In this document: positions 16,827-25,591 of the stretch, piece by piece
How positions within the stretch are numbered: the stretch's first letter is position 1
How the letters are laid out: every line of letters begins with the position of its first letter
Assembly: GCF_030812995.1 (NCBI RefSeq)
Contig: NZ_JAUSTT010000001.1
Span: 308,085-372,084 of the forward strand
DNA from: Bacillus chungangensis
GTDB taxonomy: Bacteria > Bacillota > Bacilli > Bacillales > Bacillaceae_C
Direction of reading: 5' to 3'
Length of the DNA: 64,000 nucleotides
The notes under the pieces: model-generated
What the model was told of the DNA's origin: nothing
The model's database searches: none
The model's input: the letters and a program-made list of their open reading frames with translations, nothing else
Translations under genes and position numbers: made by a program

Positions 16827-17861
16827 TTACCCAGCTTTTACTTGCTTGGTTGTGTTCATTTCCATTGCAACATAATTGACAAGATCAACCACACGGCAAG
16901 AGTAGCCCCATTCATTATCATACCATGCCAATACTTTGATTTTTTTCCCATCCATTACGATTGTAGAAAGTCCATCAACAATGGAAGAATGTGGATTAGT
17001 ATTGAAGTCAACAGAAACGAGCGGTTCCATCGTAAAATCTAAAATTCCTTTTAACGAACCTTTAGCAGCCTCTTGAAAAGCTTCATTGACTTCTTTAACC
17101 GTTACTTGCTTCTTGACATCTACTACCAAGTCCACTAAGGACACATTAATAGTTGGAACTCGAAGCGCCATTCCGTGGATTTTGCCTTTTAATTGTGGTA
17201 AGACAAGCGCTAATGCTTTTGCTGCTCCTGTTGTTGTCGGAATAATCGATTGGGCGCACGCACGTGCTCTCCGTAAATCTTTATGTGGATTGTCTATATT
17301 TCTTTGATCATTTGTATATGCATGGACTGTTGTCATTAAACCATTTTCAATTCCAAACTTCTCATCCAATACTTTAGCAACTGGTGCTAGGCAGTTTGTT
17401 GTACAAGAAGCATTCGAGATAACATCATGATGGTTGATATTCAATTGATCTTCATTTACACCCATGACAATCGTGACATCTTCATTTTTTCCAGGAGCAG
17501 TCAGAATCACTTTTTTTGCTCCAGCCTTTAAATGAAGCGCTGCTTTTTCACGATCATTAAACTTTCCAGTTGCTTCAATGACAATATCAATCCCCAAATC
17601 TTTCCAAGGCAATTGTAAAGGATCGCGATTTTGAAGAAGTTGAATACGCTTTCCATTTACAACGATCATGTCATCGCTTTCAATTTTAATATCTCCATCA
17701 AATTTCCCATGTGTTGTATCATATTTAATTAAGTGTACTAATGTTTCAGCAGGATAGGTGGCATTAATGGCAACAATATTCAAATTCCCCTCTGTAATTG
17801 CCTTTCTAAATACCATCCGGCCAATTCGACCAAAACCAGTAATTGCTATCTTCGCCTTCAT
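16827..17861 (-). CDS. gapB: Glyceraldehyde-3-phosphate dehydrogenase, gluconeogenic type (GapB)
   Basis: 344 aa. NAD(P)-binding N-terminal domain (IAITGFGRIGRMVFRKA), catalytic Cys in SNASCTTNCLAP near residue 155, and His in TTVHAYTNDQ. GapB-type features include the residues after the dinucleotide fold (INATYPAET instead of the GapA-type VNDLTD), consistent with NADPH use in gluconeogenesis. The context gapB-speD and the CcpN-like boxes upstream support GapB over the glycolytic GapA. Start ATG with AGGGGGA. Own promoter and terminator. Confidence 0.95.
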   Translation of the reverse strand: MKAKIAITGFGRIGRMVFRKAITEGNLNIVAINATYPAETLVHLIKYDTTHGKFDGDIKIESDDMIVVNGKRIQLLQNRDPLQLPWKDLGIDIVIEATGKFNDREKAALHLKAGAKKVILTAPGKNEDVTIVMGVNEDQLNINHHDVISNASCTTNCLAPVAKVLDEKFGIENGLMTTVHAYTNDQRNIDNPHKDLRRARACAQSIIPTTTGAAKALALVLPQLKGKIHGMALRVPTINVSLVDLVVDVKKQVTVKEVNEAFQEAAKGSLKGILDFTMEPLVSVDFNTNPHSSIVDGLSTIVMDGKKIKVLAWYDNEWGYSCRVVDLVNYVAMEMNTTKQVKAG

Positions 17862-17881
17862 GCGTTGGTTCCCCCTACATA

Positions 17882-17925
17882 AGTGTTATACTTTTAAATA
17901 GTTATGATGTAATAAGTATAACATA
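17882..17925. promoter_or_regulatory. Two CcpN-like operator boxes upstream of gapB
   Basis: TATGTTATACT (minus strand, 17915-17925) fits the CcpN operator consensus TRTGHYATAYW as I recall it from B. subtilis gapB and pckA. A second copy, AGTGTTATACT (plus strand, 17882-17892), differs at one position and faces the first. The minus box overlaps a plausible -10 (TATACT). CcpN would repress gapB during growth on glucose. Confidence 0.6.
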
Positions 17926-17991
17926 TTAACACTTAAATAAGTTCATCATTTTGTCATTCTTTTGATATCTTATTATTCGGAAAAATAATGC

Positions 17992-18155
17992 TAAAGCGAA
18001 ACTTCCTTCAATGAGGATTTCTCACATCTTTCCATACAAATATTTTTTAAGTAATAACGATTGGTTCCTTAAAAAAGAATCTTCTCTTTTTTCATGAGAA
18101 GTGTTACGTCGAAGCTTTTCTTATTTGTAAACTTCAAACCAATCGGACATTTACT
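17992..18155 (+). repeat. Dispersed mosaic repeat, degenerate copy F
   Basis: Begins TAAAGCGAAACTTCCTTCA and ends with AACCAATCGGACATTTACTGG. These are the start and the CCGAACCAATCGGACATTT block of copies A and D, in the same orientation and order. The middle has diverged and the right-hand end is missing. Confidence 0.6.
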
Positions 18156-18184
18156 GGTACTTCAAAAAGTTTAATGTAAGATAA

Positions 18185-18215
18185 AAACCTTGAGAGCAGC
18201 GGCTTTCAAGGTTTT
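18185..18215 (-). terminator. Terminator overlapping the coaE stop codon
   Basis: Minus strand: AAAACCTTGA, loop, TCAAGGTTTTT. The coaE stop codon (TGA, 18206-18208) lies inside the 5' arm of the hairpin. Confidence 0.8.
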
Positions 18216-18811
18216 AAATTCCATTTCTTAATTAATTCATCCAACTGAATTTCTGTTTCTTTTATCGTCCGATTATTATTAATAACAGCATCAGCCATTG
18301 TTTTCTTTTCCTGCAGCGGGAGCTGGGAGGAAATACGCGCTTCTGCGTCTGCTTTAGATAATTGATTCCGATCCATTAGTCTTTGTAATTGTATATGCTC
18401 ATCCACATATACAACAATTGTACGATCTACCATATCAGTGAGTTTGCTTTCATATAACAAAGGTATGTCCATTAAGACTGTCTGTTTACCGTTTGCCAGT
18501 GCTGCTGTCTTGCTGTCATTCATCTGTTTTCTCACTGCGGGATGAACAATGCTATTTAAAAGCAGGCGTTTTTCCTTATCATGAAAAATAATGGCGCCAA
18601 GTTTCTTTCTATCTATCGCACCATCAGCCTGTAAGATTTCCTTGCCAAAATGATCGACAATTTTCTCATATGCTTCCTTGCCAACTTCTACTACTTTTCG
18701 AGCAGCATCATCGGCATCAATCATTGTAAATCCTCGTTTTTGAAACAGAGCTGATACTGTACTCTTGCCACTTGCAATTCCACCTGTTAAGCCAATGATC
18801 ATTGCTGCCAT
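18206..18811 (-). CDS. coaE: Dephospho-CoA kinase
   Basis: Catalyses the last step of coenzyme A synthesis, phosphorylating the 3'-OH of dephospho-CoA. P-loop GLTGGIASGKST at the N-terminus, IDADDAARKVVE acceptor region, VHPAVR and DIPLLYE motifs. About 201 aa with the start at 18811 (MAAMIIGLTGG). The ATG at 18802 and a TTG at 18829 are alternatives, and none has a strong SD, so the exact start is uncertain. It follows mutM at a distance of about 90 bp. Confidence 0.93.
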   Translation of the reverse strand: MAAMIIGLTGGIASGKSTVSALFQKRGFTMIDADDAARKVVEVGKEAYEKIVDHFGKEILQADGAIDRKKLGAIIFHDKEKRLLLNSIVHPAVRKQMNDSKTAALANGKQTVLMDIPLLYESKLTDMVDRTIVVYVDEHIQLQRLMDRNQLSKADAEARISSQLPLQEKKTMADAVINNNRTIKETEIQLDELIKKWNLKP

Positions 18812-18902
18812 CCGTTTAGCCTGCCGCAAAAATTACCCAATGGCAAGCATTGAGCAATTTTCCAAGCAGTATGTCACCTCCTCCTGTTTTTTCAAGAAAC
18901 TG
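18812..18902 (-). other. Gap between mutM and coaE with an orphan ribosome binding site
   Basis: Minus strand: AGGAGGAGGTGA, a near-perfect SD at about 18862-18876, is followed by CATACTGCTTGG with no long reading frame. The only frame from it is 14 codons. In B. subtilis ytaF, a sporulation membrane protein gene, sits exactly here. The site looks like the scar of a deletion, though the remaining sequence is too short to prove it. Confidence 0.4.
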
Positions 18903-19733
18903 TCATCTAAGCATTTGGCATTGTGGACAAAAATGAGTTCCTCGTCCAGCTGAAACGATTTTTTCAATGTTTTCTCCACACTGCAGGCACTCTTCTCCTT
19001 TCCGTCCATAAACAAATAACGATTGCTGAAATTTCCCAAGTTCTCCATTACTATTAACATATGAGCGAATCGAGCTCCCGCCTTTTTCAAGCGCTTCCTG
19101 CAGCGTATTCATTATTTCTTTTTTCAAGTTCAATAGCTCGTCCATTGTTAACGAATTTGCTTTGCGCTCAGGATGGATGGCCGCTCGAAATAAAGCTTCA
19201 TCAACATAAATATTACCAAGACCAACGACCACTGTTTGATCCAGCAGGACTGCTTTTATTTTCCGCTGTGTTTTTTGGCATCTTTCTTTAAGCAGTGCTG
19301 TTGAAAAATCTTTTGAGAAAGGCTCAGGGCCAAGCTGGGAGAGAGGAAGTGAGGCGTTTTCTTCCCCTTTTGCAAATAAATGCATTGTACCAAATTTGCG
19401 AACGTCTTTATACCTTAATTCTGTTTGGTCTTCAAAATGAAAAATAATATGAGTATGCGGCTCCACTTCTGTGTGACTTTCATACAATCCATAGCGTCCT
19501 TCCATTCGCAAATGTGAAACAAGTACGAGCTTATCTAAATAAAATAATAAAAACTTCCCTCTTCTTCCAATATCTTGAATAGTTTGCCCTTTTAAAGCAT
19601 CGGGAAATTGTTCGACAATTGTAGGTAGTTTAATGATTTTTGGCCACTTAACTGTCACATTGTTAATTTTTTTCCCGACTACTAATTCCTGCAAATTTTT
19701 ACGAATCGTCTCTACTTCTGGTAATTCTGGCAT
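18903..19733 (-). CDS. mutM: Formamidopyrimidine-DNA glycosylase (Fpg/MutM)
   Basis: 276 aa bifunctional glycosylase/AP lyase removing 8-oxoguanine and FapyG. N-terminus MPELPEVETI gives the catalytic Pro2 and Glu3 after Met removal. The helix-two-turn-helix region has GLGNIYVDEALFRAAIHPER, and the C-terminal zinc finger is CLQCGENIEKIV...THFCPQC, with RGTHF DNA-binding loop. SD GAAGGA. It follows polA by 24 bp and is likely co-transcribed with it. Confidence 0.97.
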   Translation of the reverse strand: MPELPEVETIRKNLQELVVGKKINNVTVKWPKIIKLPTIVEQFPDALKGQTIQDIGRRGKFLLFYLDKLVLVSHLRMEGRYGLYESHTEVEPHTHIIFHFEDQTELRYKDVRKFGTMHLFAKGEENASLPLSQLGPEPFSKDFSTALLKERCQKTQRKIKAVLLDQTVVVGLGNIYVDEALFRAAIHPERKANSLTMDELLNLKKEIMNTLQEALEKGGSSIRSYVNSNGELGKFQQSLFVYGRKGEECLQCGENIEKIVSAGRGTHFCPQCQMLR

Positions 19734-19757
19734 TTTTCCTTCTCTCCTATTGTCTTG

Positions 19758-22391
19758 CTATTTTGCATCATACCATGTTGGACCGTAAGCATAATCAACC
19801 TTTAGAGGAACAGATAATGCTACCGCGCTTTCCATGACTTCTGGAACTAAATGCTTTAGTTTTTCTATTTCAGCCTGCGGCGCTTCAAAAATCAGTTCGT
19901 CATGGACTTGTAAGAGCAAACGAGTTTGCAGTTTCTCTTTTTGCAGCATTTCCGCAATATTGATCATCGCTTTCTTAATAATATCAGCTGCACTACCTTG
20001 AATTGGTGTATTCATTGCTGTCCGTTCTGCAAAACTACGAAGATTAAAATTACGGCTTGTAATCTCTGGAATATAACGGCGGCGATGGAGCAGCGTCTCT
20101 ACATAACCTTTTTCCTTAGCTTCTCGTACAATCTCCGTCATATAATCTTTTACACCTGGGAAGCTAACAAAATAACGCTCAATAAATTCCCCTGCGGCTT
20201 TTCTTGTTATTCCAAGGTTTTGCGATAAACCATAGTCACTAATCCCATATACGATTCCGAAATTAACTGCCTTTGCTTGTCTTCGCATCTCTGCAGTTAC
20301 TTCTGTCTCATCCACATGAAAAACATCCATCGCTGTTTTTGTATGAATATCCATATCCTTTTTAAAAGCGGCTATTAAGTTTTCATCTTGTGCAATATGA
20401 GCGAGTACACGAAGTTCTACTTGGGAGTAATCCGCTGCAAAAATTACCCAGTCCTGCTTTGATGGAATAAATGCTTGTCTAATTTTTCGACCTTCTTCTA
20501 ATCGAATCGGGATGTTCTGAAGGTTCGGATCTGTAGAGCTTAGTCTTCCTGTCTGTGTTAATGCTTGATTGAACCTTGTATGCACTTTCTGTGATTCACC
20601 ATGTACCACCTTTAAAAGTCCTTCAATATAGGTAGATTGCAGCTTCCCTAGTTGACGATAATGGAGAATTTCCGTAATGATTTCATGCTCAGGCTCTAGC
20701 TTCTCTAATACATCCGCAGAAGTGGAGTAACCGGTTTTTGTTTTCTTGATTACTGGTAGTCCTAAATGTTCAAATAAAACAACTCCAAGCTGCTTTGGTG
20801 AATTAATGTTGAAGGTTTCACCAGCAATGTTAAATATCTTTTTTTCAATCGCTTCTAATCGAGCAGCGATTTCCTTTTTCATCTCTTGTAAACGATCGAC
20901 ATCAACGTGTACACCGAATGCTTCCATCCTTGCCAAAATGAGGGCTAAAGGCAATTCCAATTCATAAAAAAGGGAGATCTGTTTATTTTTTTCCAATTCC
21001 TGCAAACATGGTTCAACAAGGGCAGATAACCCTGCTGCTTTTCTGACAAGATGCTCTGCTAAAATTTCTTCTTCAGGCAGCTTCAATTTTGCACCTTTCC
21101 CATAGATCGCTTCATCCGTATGAATCTGTTGATAGCCGTGGCGTTTTGCAACACCAGCAAAATCAGTCGTTGCTTCTGATGGATTCAAGAGATAGGAGGC
21201 TATCAATAAATCAAAGGAAATGCCACACAAGTCGATGCCATGACGTTTTAAAGCTACAATGGATCGCTTTGCATCATATACATATTTAATGTTTGTTTCA
21301 TCTTCTAGCCACTTTTTAAAAATAGAAGATTGCAGCGCTGTTTCTGCTGGCAGAAAAAAAAGGCCTTTATCGGTTTTCAAACTAAAACCATTAATTGGAG
21401 AAGTATGATAGTTTTCTTCTATTACTTCAACATAAAGGGCTGCTTTATGAGCAAAGATATCTTCAGTAATATCCGTTACTGTTTCATAGGGGATATCTTC
21501 CATCGATTCCGTTGGCTCATCAAAATCCGTTTCTCCAAGCTTCGCCAAAAGGGAATGAAATTCAAGTTCTTGAAATAGAGAGCTTACTTTTTTAACGTCA
21601 TAACCGTTATACGGAAGATCTTTTATAGACACACTAATCGGTGCTTCCTTTGTTATCGTTGCAAGTTCCTTGCTCATCACAGCTTGTTCATGATATTGTG
21701 TTAAATTTTCTTTTAGCTTTTTACCGCTAACTATATCTATGGAATCAAGAAGCTTCTCAACAGAACCAAACTGCTTTAAGAGTTTGATCGCTGTTTTTTC
21801 TCCTATCCCTGGCACACCTGGAATATTATCGGATTGATCACCCATCAAGCCTTTCATATCAATAATTTGCTGTGGAGTTAACCCATATTTATCTTCGATA
21901 TGAGACGGCGTATAAACCTCCATATCAGTAATCCCTTTTCGGGTAATATAAACAGTCGTTTTATCTGTACTTAATTGTGTTAAGTCTTTGTCACCAGAAA
22001 TAATGATCACTTCAAAGTCATCATGCTCCGCTTGCAGTGCCAAGGTTCCAATAATATCATCTGCTTCATAATCTTCCAATTCGTAATGTTTAATCCCATA
22101 TGCATCTAGAAGCTCCCGAATAAAAGGCAGCTGCTCTGACAACTCTGGAGGGGTTTTTTGCCGTCCTCCTTTATACGATTGATATGTTTTATGACGAAAG
22201 GTTGTTTTACCAGCATCGAAGGCAACCAGTGCGTGCGTCGGCTTCTCTTCTTCCATTATTTTCATCAACATCATCGTAAACCCATATATAGCGTTTGTAT
22301 GGATTCCCTTCTCATTATTCAAAAGCGGGAGTGCAAAAAAGGCACGATAAGCAATACTATTTCCGTCTATTAACATTAACTTTTTCGGCAA
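19758..22391 (-). CDS. polA: DNA polymerase I
   Basis: 877 aa. Residues ~1-290 are the 5'-3' exonuclease (LMLIDGNSIAYRAFF, DYEADDIIGTL, ISGDKDLTQL, GLMGDQSDNIPGVPGIGEKTA). Residues ~300-470 are the 3'-5' exonuclease-like domain, apparently inactive: the place of the DxE motif reads ALYVEVIEE, as in other Bacillus Pol I. Residues ~480-877 are the family A polymerase (motif A DYSQVELRVLAH, motif B RRQAKAVNFGIVYG, motif C VHDELIFE). Start TTG with GAGGAGG. It processes Okazaki fragments and fills repair gaps, fitting its neighbour mutM. Confidence 0.98.
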   Translation of the reverse strand: MPKKLMLIDGNSIAYRAFFALPLLNNEKGIHTNAIYGFTMMLMKIMEEEKPTHALVAFDAGKTTFRHKTYQSYKGGRQKTPPELSEQLPFIRELLDAYGIKHYELEDYEADDIIGTLALQAEHDDFEVIIISGDKDLTQLSTDKTTVYITRKGITDMEVYTPSHIEDKYGLTPQQIIDMKGLMGDQSDNIPGVPGIGEKTAIKLLKQFGSVEKLLDSIDIVSGKKLKENLTQYHEQAVMSKELATITKEAPISVSIKDLPYNGYDVKKVSSLFQELEFHSLLAKLGETDFDEPTESMEDIPYETVTDITEDIFAHKAALYVEVIEENYHTSPINGFSLKTDKGLFFLPAETALQSSIFKKWLEDETNIKYVYDAKRSIVALKRHGIDLCGISFDLLIASYLLNPSEATTDFAGVAKRHGYQQIHTDEAIYGKGAKLKLPEEEILAEHLVRKAAGLSALVEPCLQELEKNKQISLFYELELPLALILARMEAFGVHVDVDRLQEMKKEIAARLEAIEKKIFNIAGETFNINSPKQLGVVLFEHLGLPVIKKTKTGYSTSADVLEKLEPEHEIITEILHYRQLGKLQSTYIEGLLKVVHGESQKVHTRFNQALTQTGRLSSTDPNLQNIPIRLEEGRKIRQAFIPSKQDWVIFAADYSQVELRVLAHIAQDENLIAAFKKDMDIHTKTAMDVFHVDETEVTAEMRRQAKAVNFGIVYGISDYGLSQNLGITRKAAGEFIERYFVSFPGVKDYMTEIVREAKEKGYVETLLHRRRYIPEITSRNFNLRSFAERTAMNTPIQGSAADIIKKAMINIAEMLQKEKLQTRLLLQVHDELIFEAPQAEIEKLKHLVPEVMESAVALSVPLKVDYAYGPTWYDAK

Positions 22392-22556
22392 ATTCAGATC
22401 CTCCTCATCTGTTGGGGACTATTCACTTTTAGTGAAGGTTTTCGATTCCTTACTTAAATCATCTTCTCTTTATTTTAACATGTTTTAGACAACCCTGTTT
22501 TAATATTTGTTTATTGTCCCTATTGATATTATCAGAATGAACGACATTTGAATATG

Positions 22557-22586
22557 AAAAAGCTGCCTCAATAATCGAGGGCAGCC
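22557..22586 (-). terminator. Terminator after hflC
   Basis: Minus strand: GGCTGCCCTC, short loop, GAGGCAGC, TTTTTC. It separates hflC from polA. Confidence 0.8.
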
Positions 22587-22634
22587 TGTTCAATGTTCAT
22601 AGAGAATACAAAAAGCTCGTTTAAGGTGGTTCAA

Positions 22635-23570
22635 CTATTTTGTGTTGCCTGTTAGCAACCGTGCATAAGGAGAGTCGGAAGGAAGTACGATAACTGTTTT
22701 GTCTCCAATTGTCTTTTGGTATGAATCTAATGTTTTAAATAGACTATAAAATTCAGGATCCTTTGAGAAAGCTTCGTTGTATATTCTAGCTGCTTCTCCT
22801 TCTCCTTCAGAACGAATGACTTCTGCATCTGCATTGGCTTTCGAAAGCAGTTCTCTTACTTCACGGTCGGTTTTAGCCGTAATAACATTTTTGTCTGCAT
22901 CACCTTTTGATAAATACTCTTGTGCTTTTGATTCACGTTCAGAAATCATTCTCGTATAAACAGAATTTTCATTTTCTTGCGGTAAATCTGTGCGTTTCAT
23001 CCTAACATCAGTCACTACAATCCCATAATTATCTTTGGCGAGTAATTCATTTACCATGTCTGTCACTTTGTCATTTAAGCTTCCACGAGAAGATTTTTCA
23101 TCGTTAATGATTTCGTCATAATCCAAATGACCTAGTTCTGCTCGAACGACAGAATAAATAAATTCTTCCATTCTTGACTCAGCATTTACAACAGAACGGG
23201 CGTTTGTAATCATTTTTTTCGGATCATCAATTTTCCAAATTGCATAGTTGTCGATCAACATCCGCTTTTTGTCCTTTGTATTAATTTCAGCAGAAGACAC
23301 ATCGTATCGCATTTGATATTTTGGCAATGTTGTTATGCTTTGAACAAATGGCACTTTAAAACCTAAGCCAGGTTTACTTTTAATTCTTACTACTTCACCG
23401 AATTGGCGGATTACCTTATACTCTCCTTCTTTTACAATGAACGTATTCGCAAGCAAAATACCTAGCAATACAATAATAATGACAAAGAAAATTCCAGCTT
23501 TTGAATACTTCTTCCATTCCAATTCAAGTTTCTTTTTATCATTCATATCAATAACATTATCTTTACTCAT
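22635..23570 (-). CDS. hflC: SPFH-domain protease modulator HflC
   Basis: 311 aa from the ATG at 23570, with GGGAG upstream. This ATG overlaps the hflK stop codon region, the usual sign of translational coupling. One N-terminal membrane segment (about residues 24-45, AGIFFVIIIVLLGILLANTF) is followed by the SPFH/band 7 domain (EGEYKVIRQFGEVVR, GLGFKVPFVQ) and a helical coiled-coil with SEGEGEAARIYNEAFSKDPEFYSL. In E. coli HflK and HflC form a cage around FtsH and control its proteolysis; a similar role here is inferred. Not found at this locus in B. subtilis. Confidence 0.92.
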   Translation of the reverse strand: MSKDNVIDMNDKKKLELEWKKYSKAGIFFVIIIVLLGILLANTFIVKEGEYKVIRQFGEVVRIKSKPGLGFKVPFVQSITTLPKYQMRYDVSSAEINTKDKKRMLIDNYAIWKIDDPKKMITNARSVVNAESRMEEFIYSVVRAELGHLDYDEIINDEKSSRGSLNDKVTDMVNELLAKDNYGIVVTDVRMKRTDLPQENENSVYTRMISERESKAQEYLSKGDADKNVITAKTDREVRELLSKANADAEVIRSEGEGEAARIYNEAFSKDPEFYSLFKTLDSYQKTIGDKTVIVLPSDSPYARLLTGNTK

Positions 23571-24540
23571 TTTGTTGGGCTCCCTTCTCTTCTTCCTTTG
23601 GAGCTTCCGTTTTTGGCGCCTCATTTTCTAATGGGCGTATCGGAAAGTATTTCATCGTATTCCCATCATCATTCATAATGTAAATTTCAGCGTTTGGCAA
23701 TACTTGTTCCAACGTTTCTAAGATTAATCTTTCTTTCGTAACTGCAGGGCTTTTTTGATACTCTTCATAAAGTTTATTAAAAACAGCTACGTCCCCACGA
23801 GCTCTTTCGATCCTGGCAGCTTTTTCACCAGTAGCTTTTAAAATAATCGCATCTTTTTCGCCTGTTGCTTCGTTTAAGCGCTTGTTGCGATATTTTTCCG
23901 CTTCATTTTTTTTCGTATTCATCGTCTCTCGAGCATCTGTAACTGCTGTGAAGGCACTGCGAACATCTTCATTTGGCAATTCAACATCTTGAAGTTTAAC
24001 AGCAAGAATAGAAATGCCTATATCATATTTTTCTATTAACGTTGTTAATAGCTCTCTTACACCTGCTTCAATTTCTACTTTCCCTGATGTTAAAGCGTCA
24101 TCAATCTTCGAACTGCCGATGATGCTTCTTAAAGAGGCAGAAGTAGCGTCATACAAAATTTCCTTTGGATTCTCAGAATGAAATAAGTATTTCTTCGGAT
24201 TTGTAATTTTCCATTGGACAACGAGGTCAGCAATAACAATATTCTCATCGCCAGTAATCATTTTAGAGTCTTCTCTTGCCCTTTTCATTTTTCCTTTTTG
24301 ATCATCGGTTCCGATATGAAGACTAAATGTTTCCTTTGACAGCTTTTCGACATGCTGAATCGGCCATGGCAATTTAAAATGCAAACCTGGTTCTTGAACA
24401 GCCTCTTCAACCTTTCCAAATGTAATGATAACTGCTTGATCAGATTCATCAACCGTGTACCAAGATGTCACCAAAACAACTCCTAAAACGAGTGCTGCGA
24501 TGACCATACCAGTTATTGTATAGATTCTCTTCAGACTCAT
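23563..24540 (-). CDS. hflK: SPFH-domain protease modulator HflK
   Basis: 325 aa, partner of HflC. A single N-terminal membrane segment (about residues 8-27, ITGMVIAALVLGVVLVTSW) is followed by band 7 (DESDQAVIITFGKVEEAVQEPGLHFKLPWPIQ), then a charged helical region with KATGEKAARIERARGDVAVFN. The C-terminal tail is Glu/Lys/Pro-rich (ENEAPKTEAPKEEEKG). It lacks the Gly-rich N-terminal tail seen in E. coli HflK. First gene of the hflKC pair, lying upstream of polA where B. subtilis has phoPR. Confidence 0.92.
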   Translation of the reverse strand: MSLKRIYTITGMVIAALVLGVVLVTSWYTVDESDQAVIITFGKVEEAVQEPGLHFKLPWPIQHVEKLSKETFSLHIGTDDQKGKMKRAREDSKMITGDENIVIADLVVQWKITNPKKYLFHSENPKEILYDATSASLRSIIGSSKIDDALTSGKVEIEAGVRELLTTLIEKYDIGISILAVKLQDVELPNEDVRSAFTAVTDARETMNTKKNEAEKYRNKRLNEATGEKDAIILKATGEKAARIERARGDVAVFNKLYEEYQKSPAVTKERLILETLEQVLPNAEIYIMNDDGNTMKYFPIRPLENEAPKTEAPKEEEKGAQQNE

Positions 24541-24767
24541 CTCTCTCTTCCTTTCTCCTCCAGCTTTCTATTCTCTATATACGCCCAGCAGCCCAAAAAG
24601 TTTCATTTCTCCTAAAGAATATCAATCTTAACCGACCCTTTTAATGACTAATGAAGCAAAAATGAATGCTCATTAAAAACCGCCTTTTTGATCTCATGTA
24701 TCAGATAGGCGGAGATAAGAGGCGATTTAAAGAAAATAACATTTACGCTATTTTCACTATAAATAGA

Positions 24768-25244
24768 TTAAAAATTATCAAGTACACTACTTTGGAAAAA
24801 TTCTAATTCATGTGGAGGAACAACTGTCATTCTTCCTTGTGCCATTAAATCGTCTTCTTCATTCGTTACCGCCACTTGAATAGTGACCGTATGATTTTCC
24901 CTATCGATCTCGATTATTTCAAATAAAAACTGAACGGTTTCATAGTGATAGATAGGCATTAAGAATTCAAAGTCTTGTTTTGTAATGTGTGAACCTGGCC
25001 CAGGAAGATACTTTGAAATTGCTGATGTCATAATGCCTGTTAGCATAACAGGTGGAACAATCGGTTTTTTAAATGGTGTTTGAGAGGCATAATCATGCTG
25101 AATATAAAGCGGATTAGAATCATTTGTAAGACCAAGATATAGAAGCAAATCCTTGTCTTCCATTTTTTCTGTTAATGTTAGTTTCTCTCCCTCCTTCATT
25201 TCTTCTATTCTTCTGCCTATCCTATGTTTTTTTCCCAATAACAT
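24768..25244 (-). CDS. MaoC-like hot-dog dehydratase
   Basis: 158 aa with a MaoC/R-specific enoyl-CoA hydratase fold. The hydratase-type segment YLGLTNDSNPLYIQHDYASQT carries a conserved D-x-N-P-x-H/I-like helix, though the catalytic His of true R-hydratases reads Tyr-Ile here. It continues KPIVPPVMLTGIMTSAISKYLPGPGSHI, typical of the family. Substrate unknown; an acyl-CoA is likely. SD GGAGGTGCAATTAG before the ATG. Located between mdh and hflK, with a terminator between it and mdh. Confidence 0.8.
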   Translation of the reverse strand: MLLGKKHRIGRRIEEMKEGEKLTLTEKMEDKDLLLYLGLTNDSNPLYIQHDYASQTPFKKPIVPPVMLTGIMTSAISKYLPGPGSHITKQDFEFLMPIYHYETVQFLFEIIEIDRENHTVTIQVAVTNEEDDLMAQGRMTVVPPHELEFFQSSVLDNF

Positions 25245-25433
25245 CTAATTGCACCTCCATTGATGTTAAAACTTCTCACATTATTTCTCTAGGATGGATT
25301 GTCTTTTTTAGCTTTTCCGTAAAGTAATAAATAAGTCCTTCTAAGTATGAATGTCTACTGGTTTGTCATTTTCATACGAATGAAGCTTCAATACTCTTTT
25401 CATATTTATAACACTTTTCTGCCTTTTAGTATA

Positions 25434-25476
25434 GGAAAAAGGGGGTACGCTGCCTTTTTAGGCTCCCCCTTTTTCC
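25434..25476. terminator. Strong hairpin terminator between mdh and the MaoC-like gene
   Basis: GGAAAAAGGGGG, 19-nt loop, CCCCCTTTTTCC. Symmetrical, so it works in either direction. On the minus strand it stops transcription from mdh. Confidence 0.8.
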
Positions 25477-25591
25477 TAACATTGTCTATATTTTGGAGCT
25501 GCCAATCCATTCTATTAGAACGACAAAGGGGATGAAAGTGTCATTTCTCGACTTATACGTCGCCCTCCATCCCGCTTGTGTCATTATTTTA

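Noticed and set aside
19758..22391. Loss of 3'-5' exonuclease motif in DNA polymerase I as a mutation
   Set aside because: The missing DxE is usual for Bacillus-type Pol I and is not specific to this strain.
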